A stretch of 55,106 nt of DNA. It comes from a virus. Shown here piece after piece: positions 41,467 to 49,116 of the stretch (positions are counted from its first letter, which is position 1; the number at the start of each line of letters is the position of its first letter). Location: IMG/VR virus record IMGVR_UViG_3300036715_000866, positions 1-55,106 of that record, one strand, 5' to 3'. A model generated the notes under the pieces. It saw only the letters and a program-made list of their open reading frames with translations. It did not search any database and had not been told where the DNA came from. The translations under genes were made by a program, and so were the position numbers.

Positions 41467-42102
41467 TCACACCCCCATATACAGAGAGACCGACGCACCG
41501 GTGCCGCTGATGCTGGTCACGTTGCCGCGCACGTATGTCCACGGCGCGTCCATCTCGTAGCCGGCGCTCGCAGGCGTGGTAGAGAGGGTGAGGTTGATGG
41601 TCTCTTTCGTAAGCCAGTTGGAGCCATCGTTGCTGACCTCGATCACGATTGTGGCCGCGCCGATGCCGGAGGTGGTGGCGCCAGTGGCGTGATAGGTGGC
41701 ATATCCGCTGCGCTGGACAGAGGTGCCGGCGCCGGTGGCGGTGACCGCATTGAGCAGAATGGTCGCCACGCCCAGGCTGCGGAACACGCTGAGGGTGCCG
41801 GCGAGCAGGGACCTCAGCGACTTTAGGATGGCGACGATTCCCCCGCTGCCGCTACCGTTCCAGGCCGCGTCGGTGGGCGCCCCAGTGGCGGTGGCGACGG
41901 CGGCCACGCTTGTTTCTGTCGCGGGGGTGGCGGGTAACTTGGCGAGGATGGAATCCAGCCGAGCTATTTCCGTTGCCTGGTTGCTTGCTGATGCGTCTCC
42001 TCCGCCACCGCCAGATGAACCAGATGCAGGTATGGACCCGCCAGGACCACCAAGCGGTACCAATTTTCCTGTATCTGTATCGGTCACATACATTTTCGAC
42101 AT
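41467..42102 (-). CDS. Virion-associated protein of unknown function
   Basis: 211 residues. The N-terminus (MSKMYVTDTDTGKLVPLGGP) is followed by a Gly/Ser linker (ASGSSGGGGGDAS), a helix and a beta-rich domain (IVIEVSNDGSNWLTKETINL) that looks like a galactose-binding or Ig-type sandwich. It is next to the Gly-rich protein gene (1 nt gap) and after MuF. It could be a fibre-like or decoration protein. The family is not recognised with certainty. Confidence 0.45.
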   Translation of the reverse strand: MSKMYVTDTDTGKLVPLGGPGGSIPASGSSGGGGGDASASNQATEIARLDSILAKLPATPATETSVAAVATATGAPTDAAWNGSGSGGIVAILKSLRSLLAGTLSVFRSLGVATILLNAVTATGAGTSVQRSGYATYHATGATTSGIGAATIVIEVSNDGSNWLTKETINLTLSTTPASAGYEMDAPWTYVRGNVTSISGTGASVSLYMGV

Positions 42103-42114
42103 GCGTTGTCCCTC

Positions 42115-43260
42115 TTACGGTTTGATGGTTTCGAGTTGCGCCTGCATCCAGGCAATGAATTTCGGGTCGGCGCCTGGCATGACCTTCGGCATCAATGACC
42201 ATGTACCCCGGCAGTTTGGATGCTGGATGCCTGCCGCCGGCCAATAGCGTTCATCCGGCTCGCGCTCGACCAGGACGCCGCCGATGCGCTTCATCGGGCT
42301 GGCGCTGCGCCCGACGTTGGTTTTCCCTACCCAAACTTCGGCCCAGCCGTCCTTGTTTTCCTTTGACGGGTCCACCAGGTCGAACACCATTCCGGCGATT
42401 TTCTTGCAGAACGGGCAGGCGTTGTAGGCTTCGACGCGCTTGACGCGCGATCCGGCTGGCAGCGAAGACAGGAAGCCTTCGTTAGCGTCTCGGGCTACTT
42501 CTGAGATGGCGACGCGGCGCCAATCCCTGTTGAGGATGGCGAACTCGTCTTGCAGCCTGGATTGCAGGTTCCACATCGAGGCGTCCGGGCGGCCCATGAC
42601 GCGGCCTTCCTCATGCTCGATGATGACCTGGCGGATGCGGTGGCGAACGCGCTCGCCGATGTCGGCGATCAACTCCCCGGCGCGAAGCGTGGCGAAGTCC
42701 AGGACTGCCGACTGGTGCGCGGTGATGGTGGCCACCTCGTCGACAATGCGCCGAGTCACCGGCGCCTCCGCTACCAGCATTGACTTCGCCGCTTCAGTCG
42801 GGCCGTGCGGCTCGATATACGCCTGAATGCGGCCGGCGAACACCGCGCGCACCGCGAGGTATTCGGATTCGGTTTCGATCACGCCGGACGGCAGGTATCG
42901 CTGGAGCAGCCAGTCGATGACGTGGAGCCAGTCGGCCATTTCGTACTCGGAAGGCGCCTTGTCGCCCAGGGAGTGCATGGCGGCGTCCAGATCGGAAACA
43001 TCCCAGCGCCGCCACGGCTCAGCCTTCGCCAGTTCAAGGCCGAGCAGCGAGAGCAGCGTGGATAGAATACCGTCCAGGATAGCCAAGCCGCGCCGGGTTA
43101 CATCCTCGATATGATCGCGGACATAAGGGTCATGGTGCGGCTGCCAGATGGAATCGTCGGGCGGGTCTCCAAGCGCCTTGTGTAGGTCGTCCAGGACATG
43201 ATCGGTGCATCCGCATGATAGCGGACCGAGGTCAAAGAGAAGCGGCGCATGAGTGTCCAT
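42115..43260 (-). CDS. MuF-like minor head protein
   Basis: 381 residues from the ATG at 43260 (MDTHAPLLFDLGPLSCGCTD). The C-terminal half has the phage Mu gpF pattern: RRVAISEVARDANEGFLSSL, YNACPFCKK and GIQHPNCRGTW, with paired Cys/His residues likely to bind metal. It would sit inside the head near the portal and may be ejected. An earlier ATG at 43269 lies within the promoter G -10, so the start at 43260 (7 nt after the -10) is preferred. It heads a new transcription unit. Confidence 0.75.
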   Translation of the reverse strand: MDTHAPLLFDLGPLSCGCTDHVLDDLHKALGDPPDDSIWQPHHDPYVRDHIEDVTRRGLAILDGILSTLLSLLGLELAKAEPWRRWDVSDLDAAMHSLGDKAPSEYEMADWLHVIDWLLQRYLPSGVIETESEYLAVRAVFAGRIQAYIEPHGPTEAAKSMLVAEAPVTRRIVDEVATITAHQSAVLDFATLRAGELIADIGERVRHRIRQVIIEHEEGRVMGRPDASMWNLQSRLQDEFAILNRDWRRVAISEVARDANEGFLSSLPAGSRVKRVEAYNACPFCKKIAGMVFDLVDPSKENKDGWAEVWVGKTNVGRSASPMKRIGGVLVEREPDERYWPAAGIQHPNCRGTWSLMPKVMPGADPKFIAWMQAQLETIKP

Positions 43261-43267
43261 GCGCCGC

Positions 43268-43282
43268 ATGATGACGTCACGA
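43268..43282 (-). promoter_or_regulatory. Phage promoter motif, copy G (MuF gene)
   Basis: Minus strand: TCGTGAC GT CATCAT, then 7 nt, then the MuF ATG at 43260. It lies in the 30-nt space between the barrel-like gene and MuF. Confidence 0.75.
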
Positions 43283-43290
43283 CGACGACG

Positions 43291-44043
43291 TTATGCCTGG
43301 CTCACATACTCTGCCGCCGGGATGGGTTCCTTCTTTCCAAGCACAACGGGATTCTTCGCTGGCGACTGCGCGGCATCTGCATCCGGCTTGCGCCGTGCCT
43401 TGTGTCCGCGCACCTCACGCCAGTACACACGATGCTCGCCAACGTCGTTCTTGACGGTTGCGCCATCCTTCCCGACTGCCGTTATTTCGCCTTCGGCAGG
43501 CTGGCCGTCCTTGGTGAACTGCACGCGGTCTCCGGCTTCCAAGTTGTGCGCGCCAAAGCCGATCTTGCTGCCACGCACGTATTCCGGGTCTTTGGCCGGC
43601 CGGCGCGGCGCCTTCTCGGCCTCTTGCCCATAGACCCAGCGCTTGCCGTGCTTGCCTGTTCTGTCGGTACGGTCTTCCAGGTGCAGGCCGGGGCGATTCT
43701 TGATTGCTCCTGCCTTCGTGAACAAGATCATCGCTTTGCCCAGCATGTCGAACCCATGCTCTTGTTTCGGTTCCTGCTCCTCCGGCTCTTCCGGCTGGTA
43801 GCCGCGAATATAGACTGGCCGGCCGTGTTCATCCTCGACGATGGCGCCATCGACGCCCTGCTCTCGCACGGTCATGGCCGGGGTACTGCGCGTCTTGTGT
43901 CCCAGGATGTTCCCCCACTTGATCTTGTGATGTTGCCCGGTCGCATCCTTGGCGGTCACGCCATGTCGGCCGCGGCAAACGACTTTCCCGCTGGTCGGTT
44001 TGCCGCCAGCGTGGAAGTAGATTTCGTCGCCCACCCTGGCCAT
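43291..44043 (-). CDS. Head-region protein with two repeated barrel-like modules
   Basis: 250 residues from the ATG at 44043 (MARVGDEIYFHAGGKPTSGK). Two copies of a KOW/SH3-like module are visible: VGDEIYFHAGGKPTSGKVVC (about 3-22) with KIKWGNILGHK, and AGDRVQFTKDGQPAEGEITA (about 170-189) with RVYWREVRGHK. Between them is a charged linker (EEPEEQEPKQEHGFDML). This type of protein occurs near MuF and portal genes as cargo. Its C-terminus ends AAEYVSQA just before promoter G. Function unknown. Confidence 0.55.
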   Translation of the reverse strand: MARVGDEIYFHAGGKPTSGKVVCRGRHGVTAKDATGQHHKIKWGNILGHKTRSTPAMTVREQGVDGAIVEDEHGRPVYIRGYQPEEPEEQEPKQEHGFDMLGKAMILFTKAGAIKNRPGLHLEDRTDRTGKHGKRWVYGQEAEKAPRRPAKDPEYVRGSKIGFGAHNLEAGDRVQFTKDGQPAEGEITAVGKDGATVKNDVGEHRVYWREVRGHKARRKPDADAAQSPAKNPVVLGKKEPIPAAEYVSQA

Positions 44044-44044
44044 G

Positions 44045-44452
44045 TCAGGGCAACAGTTTGGCGTTGTCTGCCAATTTGTAAACCATGTAAACCACGGCGC
44101 CAAGGATCACGGTAATGATCATGACATTGTCGCGCAGCCAGCGCATGATCGACCAGAACCCCTTGATCTTGTCCCAGGTGTCAGGCCATTCGGCCAGTTT
44201 ATGCATCGTGCTGGCTATGGCAGCCAGAGAATCCCGCATCGACCCGACGCTTTGCGTCATGTTGTGGACATCCTGGCGCAGGCCGTATACCTCGGAACTC
44301 AGGGCAGCCACGGCGGCATTCACTACACTAATCTGATCGTGCACTTCGCCATGCACCGCCTCCACCTTGGCCTCTAAAGCATGAATTCGCTTTGACTGTG
44401 AATCCGCGCGCCGCTCCCCACCATCCCATTCGATGGTTCCCTTGTCGTTCAT
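44045..44452 (-). CDS. Coiled-coil protein with C-terminal membrane helix
   Basis: 135 residues. About 1-85 is a coiled coil (SKRIHALEAKVEAVHGEVHD); a single hydrophobic helix is at about 106-128 (NVMIITVILGAVVYMVYKLA). This layout is seen in phage membrane proteins of holin-like or superinfection role. It starts at the last base of the portal gene, so translation is coupled to it, and ends 2 nt before the barrel-like gene. Confidence 0.5.
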   Translation of the reverse strand: MNDKGTIEWDGGERRADSQSKRIHALEAKVEAVHGEVHDQISVVNAAVAALSSEVYGLRQDVHNMTQSVGSMRDSLAAIASTMHKLAEWPDTWDKIKGFWSIMRWLRDNVMIITVILGAVVYMVYKLADNAKLLP

Positions 44453-46215
44453 TACTCAATCCCCCAAATTCTCAAAGCCTTGCCAAAGTCTCCCTGGCGC
44501 TCGTCACCATCATCCTGCCCAAAGTCGCCCGCGCGATCCTCCCCGCCGGCATCGGTACCGGCTGGGGGAGCCCCTGCCTCGGGTGGTGGAGTATTCGTTT
44601 GCGGCTGGCCATCCTGCCCTGGCATGCCGCCTTCTTGTCCTGGCTGGCCATCCTGCCCTGGCATCTGGCCGAAGTCCTGCTGCGCGGCCTGCTGTGCCTG
44701 CTGCCAAACGCCTACCAAGGAGGGATTGAGCGGGGCATCGCCCCAGTCGCCGTCGGCCTTCTTGTGGCCCATCTCGGCGCGCATCTCGTTGACCGTCAGC
44801 ACCAGTTTCTTCTTCTCGTGCAGCTTCTCCGGGTCTTCCGGGTCCAGTCCGGTCCAGCGGAACGCGAACTTGTCGGAGAAGTCGGCAATCACGAAGTCGG
44901 ACAGAATGCCCTCGAAGTAGGACAGCAGAGGCCGCAATCCCTTGTCTTCCGAGTGCGCGATCTTCTCTGCGGTGTCGCTTCCCGACAGCGCGCTGGTATT
45001 TCCGCCGGTGAAGCTGTCGAAGTTGATCTCTTGCGGCGACATGCCGTAGATGGCGCAGGCAAGCGACGTTAGGAACGTCATCCACTTGGCGAAATACATC
45101 TCGTTGAACTCGATACCGAAGTTCTCGAACGATGCCTTGCTCTCCTGGTCTTTGCTCACCAGCACCGGGAGCGACCACGAGTTGTTAACGCCCTTCACCA
45201 TCGCGTTCCAGTAGCGCCGAAAGGCCGCCAGGTCATCGTTGCTGTAGTCGCCGGAGAGGTGAAGCAGCCCGCGCGGGATGCTGTTCTCGTCGAATCCCCG
45301 AATGTTGTGCGTCATCGCGTTTAGGAAGCCAGTGACCACGCGGATCAGCAATTCCGTTTCGCCAAGGCCATAGCCGGCGAGCCGCACGTCAGAGCGCGGG
45401 TTGCGCGGCTCATAAATCAGATCGTCATGAGTGTAGGCCGTGACGATACGGGAATTCAGCGTCTGCACCGCGAAAATCTCGTCGTCGCCCTGGTAGCCAT
45501 CCTCGCTGCACAGGCGGATTGTAGCGCCATCTACGGCATAGAGCCCGTCGATCCCCTGCTTCTTGTCCTTCTTGAACTCGGTCTCGATGGGGGCCGCATC
45601 CATCGTCAGGCTGTCGCGCGTGAGCTTGCCCATGAACTGGCTGAAGTTGTCGCGCTTGAGGCGTTTCCTGGCGCGCGGATTGAATTCCCATCCACAGTGG
45701 CTGACGAAACGCCGCAGCAGGTTGACGCTCTCCTGTTCGGAAGATGTCAGCGTGTGCTCGGGGTCCAGGTGGACGATGGAGAAGCCGGGGTTTCCGTCGT
45801 CCCTCTCTTGAGGGATGCAATACCGCTGCACCTGGCGCAGGCGGGTAAGGACGATGGCGCTCAGAATTGGGACCTGGTCGACCATGCTGCGCAGGGTGTC
45901 GAAACCAGCGGGCGCCGGCTTCTCGAAGTATTCGCCCGCCGTGAATATCTGCCACTTGTCCAGGTAAACCGACTGCATGCCGCCGGCATTGCGCCTCTTG
46001 GCGTCGGCGGGGAGGTCGATCACCATGGCCTTGTTCATCGCCTGAGAGACGGCGAACTGTTCGCGCAGGTCTTGCACAAAGGCGCCGGCCGCATGGCTCA
46101 AGCCGGTGCCGATGCTGCGCGGCGCGTGCGCCTTGGTCAGTTGTGCCAGCGCATCCTGCCGTTCGTCGGCTGGCGCGCGTGAATCGAATGCAACCAGGCG
46201 AACGTCGTCGCTCAT
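44452..46215 (-). CDS. Portal protein
   Basis: 587 residues from the ATG at 46215 (MSDDVRLVAFDSRAPADERQ), overlapping the HNH stop (ATGA). The middle (about 90-430) has the portal signature: VPILSAIVLTRLRQVQ, a clip/stem region (SRIVTAYTHDDLIYE), WMTFLTSLACAIYGMSPQEI and the helical crown EDKGLRPLLSYFEGILSDF. The C-terminal 90 residues are Gly/Pro/Gln-rich with a repeated PGQDGQP. Its dodecamer is the DNA entry channel. The next genes are the membrane protein and MuF. Confidence 0.8.
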   Translation of the reverse strand: MSDDVRLVAFDSRAPADERQDALAQLTKAHAPRSIGTGLSHAAGAFVQDLREQFAVSQAMNKAMVIDLPADAKRRNAGGMQSVYLDKWQIFTAGEYFEKPAPAGFDTLRSMVDQVPILSAIVLTRLRQVQRYCIPQERDDGNPGFSIVHLDPEHTLTSSEQESVNLLRRFVSHCGWEFNPRARKRLKRDNFSQFMGKLTRDSLTMDAAPIETEFKKDKKQGIDGLYAVDGATIRLCSEDGYQGDDEIFAVQTLNSRIVTAYTHDDLIYEPRNPRSDVRLAGYGLGETELLIRVVTGFLNAMTHNIRGFDENSIPRGLLHLSGDYSNDDLAAFRRYWNAMVKGVNNSWSLPVLVSKDQESKASFENFGIEFNEMYFAKWMTFLTSLACAIYGMSPQEINFDSFTGGNTSALSGSDTAEKIAHSEDKGLRPLLSYFEGILSDFVIADFSDKFAFRWTGLDPEDPEKLHEKKKLVLTVNEMRAEMGHKKADGDWGDAPLNPSLVGVWQQAQQAAQQDFGQMPGQDGQPGQEGGMPGQDGQPQTNTPPPEAGAPPAGTDAGGEDRAGDFGQDDGDERQGDFGKALRIWGIE

Positions 46216-46517
46216 GCGAATACCTCGGGATGTGTTTCCAGCGCCCAGCGCATTGAATGGACAGAGGCCATCGCCCATTCGGCGTTTCGTTGCTCGCGGC
46301 TCAGGTAGACATTGTTCCTGCCGTCCACGGCGTCATGGCAGGCGTGGCACAGGAAGGCGGGGATGTCGGCCGACTTGTGCCTGGCGCCCTTGCCCATGCT
46401 TTGCATGTTGGCGTGCGCACCGACCACGGTTCCGTCGTTCGGCACTCCGCAGCAAAAGCAGCGCGGCGCGCTGCGTGCCAGCGCCAGCAGCTTCGAATTG
46501 CGATAATTGGTGCTCAT
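46212..46517 (-). CDS. HNH-like nuclease (DUF1364-type)
   Basis: 101 residues from the ATG at 46517 (MSTNYRNSKLLALARSAPRC). CFCC at about 20-23, AHANMQSMGKGARHKSADIP and FLCHACHDAVDGR at about 55-67 resemble the DUF1364 group with an HNH-type zinc fold. HNH nucleases next to terminase and portal genes help cut DNA for packaging in many phages, which fits here. An earlier ATG at 46526 is inside the promoter H -10. Spacing is exactly 7 nt from the -10 to the ATG, with no ribosome site. Confidence 0.65.
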   Translation of the reverse strand: MSTNYRNSKLLALARSAPRCFCCGVPNDGTVVGAHANMQSMGKGARHKSADIPAFLCHACHDAVDGRNNVYLSREQRNAEWAMASVHSMRWALETHPEVFA

Positions 46518-46524
46518 GGCGCGC

Positions 46525-46539
46525 ATATTGGCGTCACGA
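46525..46539 (-). promoter_or_regulatory. Phage promoter motif, copy H (HNH-portal)
   Basis: Minus strand: TCGTGAC GC CAATAT, then 7 nt and ATG at 46517. On the other strand the same 60-nt gap has a TATAAT for the homing endonuclease, so this is a divergent promoter region. Confidence 0.75.
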
Positions 46540-46553
46540 CGATTTTTTAGGGC

Positions 46554-46559
46554 TATAAT
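46554..46559 (+). promoter_or_regulatory. -10 hexamer TATAAT for the homing endonuclease
   Basis: TATAAT at 46554-46559, 26 nt before the ATG at 46586. A clear -35 is not seen (TTGGCG at 46528-46533 has a 20-nt spacer). It is a host-like promoter, unlike the phage motif H pointing away in the same gap. Confidence 0.45.
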
Positions 46560-46585
46560 CCACTTCGCAAACTACGCGGGGCAAT

Positions 46586-48076
46586 ATGGCTGCAAGACTC
46601 ACTTCAGACGCATTCATTGCGCGCTCAATTGCCTCGCACGGCGGCCGTTACGACTACTCGCGCGTTCAGTACAAAACCACCATGCAGCCGGTCGAGATTG
46701 TCTGCCCGGTGCACGGGGCATTCTGGCAGCGACCAAATCACCACATGGACGGAAAAGGCTGCCCGGCCTGCAAAGCAGCCGGAACGTCAAGCCGGCTCCG
46801 AGACCATGCGGATACGTTCATCGCCAAGGCGCGCGCCGTGCATGGCGACCGCTTCGACTACTCTCACGTCGCCTACGTTAAGTCATCGCTCAAGGTGGAG
46901 ATCCACTGCACGATACATGGCGCGTTCTGGCAAACTCCGAACAGCCACCTTGGACGCGCGGCTGGCTGTCCGAAGTGCGCCGGCAAGGGTATGAGCACGG
47001 CCGACTTCGTGGACAAGGCGCGCGCGGTTCATGGCGATGCCTTCGGATACCAGGACGCAGACTATCGCGGCATCAAGTCTGCGGTCACCGTCACATGCGC
47101 CAAGCATGGCAACATCCACCAGACGGCGGAGATCCACTTGGCAGGGAACGGCTGCCATCTGTGCTGGGGCGAAGCGACTTCGAGCCAGGCAGAATCAGAA
47201 CTTGCCGATTGGTGCGCATCGCTCGGCGTGCGCGTGCTGCGCAATGATCGCGCCGCGCTTGGACGCATGGAAATCGACATCTACCTGCCCGACCAGCAGA
47301 TCGGCATCGAGTTCAACGGCTGCTACTGGCATAGCCACCGCGTTCAGAAGAACAGCCGCCAGCACGAGTTCAAACACGAGGCGGCCAGGCGATCCGGCAT
47401 CCGGCTGATCACGGTATGGGATTACGACTGGCTGCACCGGCAAGCCATCGTCAAGCAGCACCTGGCGCATGCGCTTGGCCTGAATACACAAGCGCGCCTC
47501 AACGCCCGCTCTTGCAGCGTGGTGGAGTTGGCGCCGGCCCAGGCGAACGCGCTTTATGCAGAACACCACTTGCAAGGCGCCTGCCGTGGTGCCGTCGCCA
47601 GCTATGGGCTGGTTCATGACAGAAAACTGGTCGCATCAATGTCGTTTACCCAGGGCGGCCATCGGCGCGGCTTGATCGCGGCGCACGAATACGAACTGGC
47701 CCGCTACGCCACGTCGGCATCGGTGCGCGGCGGTGCCAGTCGATTGTTATCCGCCTTCGTCGCCCAGCATGCGCCGCGCGTTATCTGGTCGTTCTCGGAC
47801 GATCAGCACTTTGACGGCGGCCTCTACCCGTTGCTCGGTTTCGCTCAAGACGGCCGCATTCCTGCCGACTACCGAGTCGTAGACCCGCGCACGCTGCGCA
47901 CCTGGCACAAGAGCTTGTGGCAGCGCAAGAGTATCCCGCTCCGGCTGCGCGAGATGGGCAGAGCCGAATTGTTCGACCCAGCCAGCGACCCGCGTACCGA
48001 GTACCAAATGCACGATGTTGCCAAGGTCTTGCGCGTCTACGATTCAGGGAAAACGCGCTGGGTGTGGCGCGGCTGA
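46586..48076 (+). CDS. Free-standing homing endonuclease (DUF723 repeats, PD-(D/E)XK-type)
   Basis: 496 residues. Three DUF723-type units (about 6-66, 75-135 and 138-197) each end in a CxxHG ... GCxxC zinc knuckle. About 200-293 is a Vsr/Hef-like nuclease with MEIDIYLPDQQIGIEFNG (catalytic Asp and Glu) and YWHSHR. The last 180 residues (LYAEHHLQGACRGAVASYGL onward) resemble the acetyltransferase- or Mom-like domain that follows the nuclease in other phage endonucleases. It is on the opposite strand from its neighbours, with its own -10, as expected for an invading gene. It sits beside HNH and terminase genes. Confidence 0.75.
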   Translation: MAARLTSDAFIARSIASHGGRYDYSRVQYKTTMQPVEIVCPVHGAFWQRPNHHMDGKGCPACKAAGTSSRLRDHADTFIAKARAVHGDRFDYSHVAYVKSSLKVEIHCTIHGAFWQTPNSHLGRAAGCPKCAGKGMSTADFVDKARAVHGDAFGYQDADYRGIKSAVTVTCAKHGNIHQTAEIHLAGNGCHLCWGEATSSQAESELADWCASLGVRVLRNDRAALGRMEIDIYLPDQQIGIEFNGCYWHSHRVQKNSRQHEFKHEAARRSGIRLITVWDYDWLHRQAIVKQHLAHALGLNTQARLNARSCSVVELAPAQANALYAEHHLQGACRGAVASYGLVHDRKLVASMSFTQGGHRRGLIAAHEYELARYATSASVRGGASRLLSAFVAQHAPRVIWSFSDDQHFDGGLYPLLGFAQDGRIPADYRVVDPRTLRTWHKSLWQRKSIPLRLREMGRAELFDPASDPRTEYQMHDVAKVLRVYDSGKTRWVWRG

Positions 48077-48092
48077 TACCACCTACAAGGAA

Positions 48093-48188
48093 GTGCACAC
48101 GGACCGCGACCACCGCTACATCGCCCGCACCGAGAAATGCGAATGCCGCTTCTGTTCCGCCGGCTGCCGCCGAGACTTCTTCAACTGA
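48093..48188 (+). CDS. Tiny Cys-rich protein or gene remnant
   Basis: 31 residues from GTG at 48093: MHTDRDHRYIARTEKCECRF then CSAGCRRDFFN. The CECRFCSAGC cluster would bind zinc. The same frame is open upstream into the endonuclease gene, so this may instead be the surviving tail of a gene cut when the endonuclease entered. The surrounding 48077-48295 gap contains nothing else that I can support. Confidence 0.3.
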   Translation: MHTDRDHRYIARTEKCECRFCSAGCRRDFFN

Positions 48189-48295
48189 ATCTGACAATGT
48201 CCATGAAAACCACCGCCACAACCCTTCGAGTAGAAATCATGCCGCACAATCTTAGGTGGCGCCAATTCGTAGATGACGTTCAACCAGGAGGGAAC

Positions 48296-48649
48296 ATGAA
48301 GAAAGAGCGCCGCGTCAATCCGGCCATGCGCGCTGTTGTATCCTTGGCCTCTCAGATTGGCCTAAAGTCCAAGTTTTTGGCTGCCGTATATTGCCAAGAG
48401 CACCGCGTACCCGTCGGCGTCGCCTTGCGCGTCATTGCCGGGAAAACCACTGCATCAGAAAAGAAGGGCAATCCCGCGATCAACGCCTACGATGACGCGA
48501 CCGCCAGGGTAATGAATTTGGTTCATGACCTTATCGACCACGTCAACCTGCACCGGCAGATTCCACGCGATCGAATCAACTTTGGCCACGTCGGCGACAT
48601 GAACCGCATCGCCAACGGCCTGCGCGATCTGCTCCCGGAGAAGCAATGA
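48296..48649 (+). CDS. Protein of unknown function, plus-strand regulatory island
   Basis: 117 residues, preceded by a strong ribosome site (AGGAGGGAAC before ATG). It is helical and basic at the N-terminus (MKKERRVNPAMRAVVSLASQ) with VPVGVALRVIAGKTTASEK in the middle and YDDATARVMNLVHDLIDHVN later. It overlaps the damaged HTH gene (ATGA, 48646-48649). An earlier in-frame ATG exists at 48197 but lacks the ribosome site. It could be a small phage regulator. Confidence 0.5.
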   Translation: MKKERRVNPAMRAVVSLASQIGLKSKFLAAVYCQEHRVPVGVALRVIAGKTTASEKKGNPAINAYDDATARVMNLVHDLIDHVNLHRQIPRDRINFGHVGDMNRIANGLRDLLPEKQ

Positions 48650-48836
48650 ACCACCCCGAAGCGATGACCCCGAATGAATTCGGCGCCGCCCTGAAGACGC
48701 TTGGACTTTCCCAGCGCGTTTCGCCGAAGACACTGAGATCCACTACAACACGGCGAATCGGTACGCCACCGGCAAGACGGCTGTTCCGAAAGTAGTGGCG
48801 GAATACCTGAAGTGCCGCATCGAGAAAATTCCGTGA
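48646..48836 (+). pseudogene. Cro/Xre-type HTH gene with a one-base deletion
   Basis: The reading MNHPEAMTPNEFGAALKTLG-LSQR is followed in the +1 frame by FAEDTEIHYNTANRYATGKT then AVPKVVAEYLKCRIEKIP and a TGA. Together they make a 63-residue Xre-like HTH (LSQR.FAE....N..RY.TGK pattern). The 191-nt length is one base short of a whole number of codons; the missing base is near 48715-48722 (CAGCGCGTTTCGCC). So the gene is frameshifted, or the sequence has an error there. The next gene starts with GTG overlapping its stop, which supports the restored frame. Confidence 0.55.
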
Positions 48837-49060
48837 TACGCAACCTCTCCATCATCGACACCACCCCAGGCGCCGGCTGGGCGGCCCCGGAAGCCCAGGT
48901 GGCAGACTACACAGCCTGGCTGCGCGATCGCTTTCGCGCCGACCCAGGCGTTCGGCAGTACATGTTCGTCGCCGCGCGCCTAAAGCCAGTCGCCGTCAGC
49001 GGCCCCTACGCTGAGCCGTTCCGCGCCGCGCTGGCCGCTATGAGCGCCTTTTTCTCCTGA
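48833..49060 (+). CDS. Small protein coupled to the HTH gene
   Basis: 75 residues, GTG start at 48833 overlapping the HTH stop: MIRNLSIIDTTPGAGWAAPE then a helix (QVADYTAWLRDRFRADPGVR). It is compact and acidic-basic mixed. It ends convergently with the minus-strand small gene at 49006-49116, overlapping it by 55 nt. Family not recognised. Confidence 0.45.
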   Translation: MIRNLSIIDTTPGAGWAAPEAQVADYTAWLRDRFRADPGVRQYMFVAARLKPVAVSGPYAEPFRAALAAMSAFFS

Positions 49061-49116
49061 GAGTGCTCGCCCAGGTAGCGCGCGTATTCCTCGCGCGCGT
49101 CGTTCACGTCGATCAT
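49006..49116 (-). CDS. Small antisense-overlapping ORF
   Basis: 36 residues (MIDVNDAREEYARYLGEHSQ, EKKALIAASAARNGSA). It overlaps the DUF6378 gene stop by ATGA, the usual coupling in this genome, and lies head-on against the plus-strand gene. It could be real or fortuitous. Confidence 0.3.
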   Translation of the reverse strand: MIDVNDAREEYARYLGEHSQEKKALIAASAARNGSA

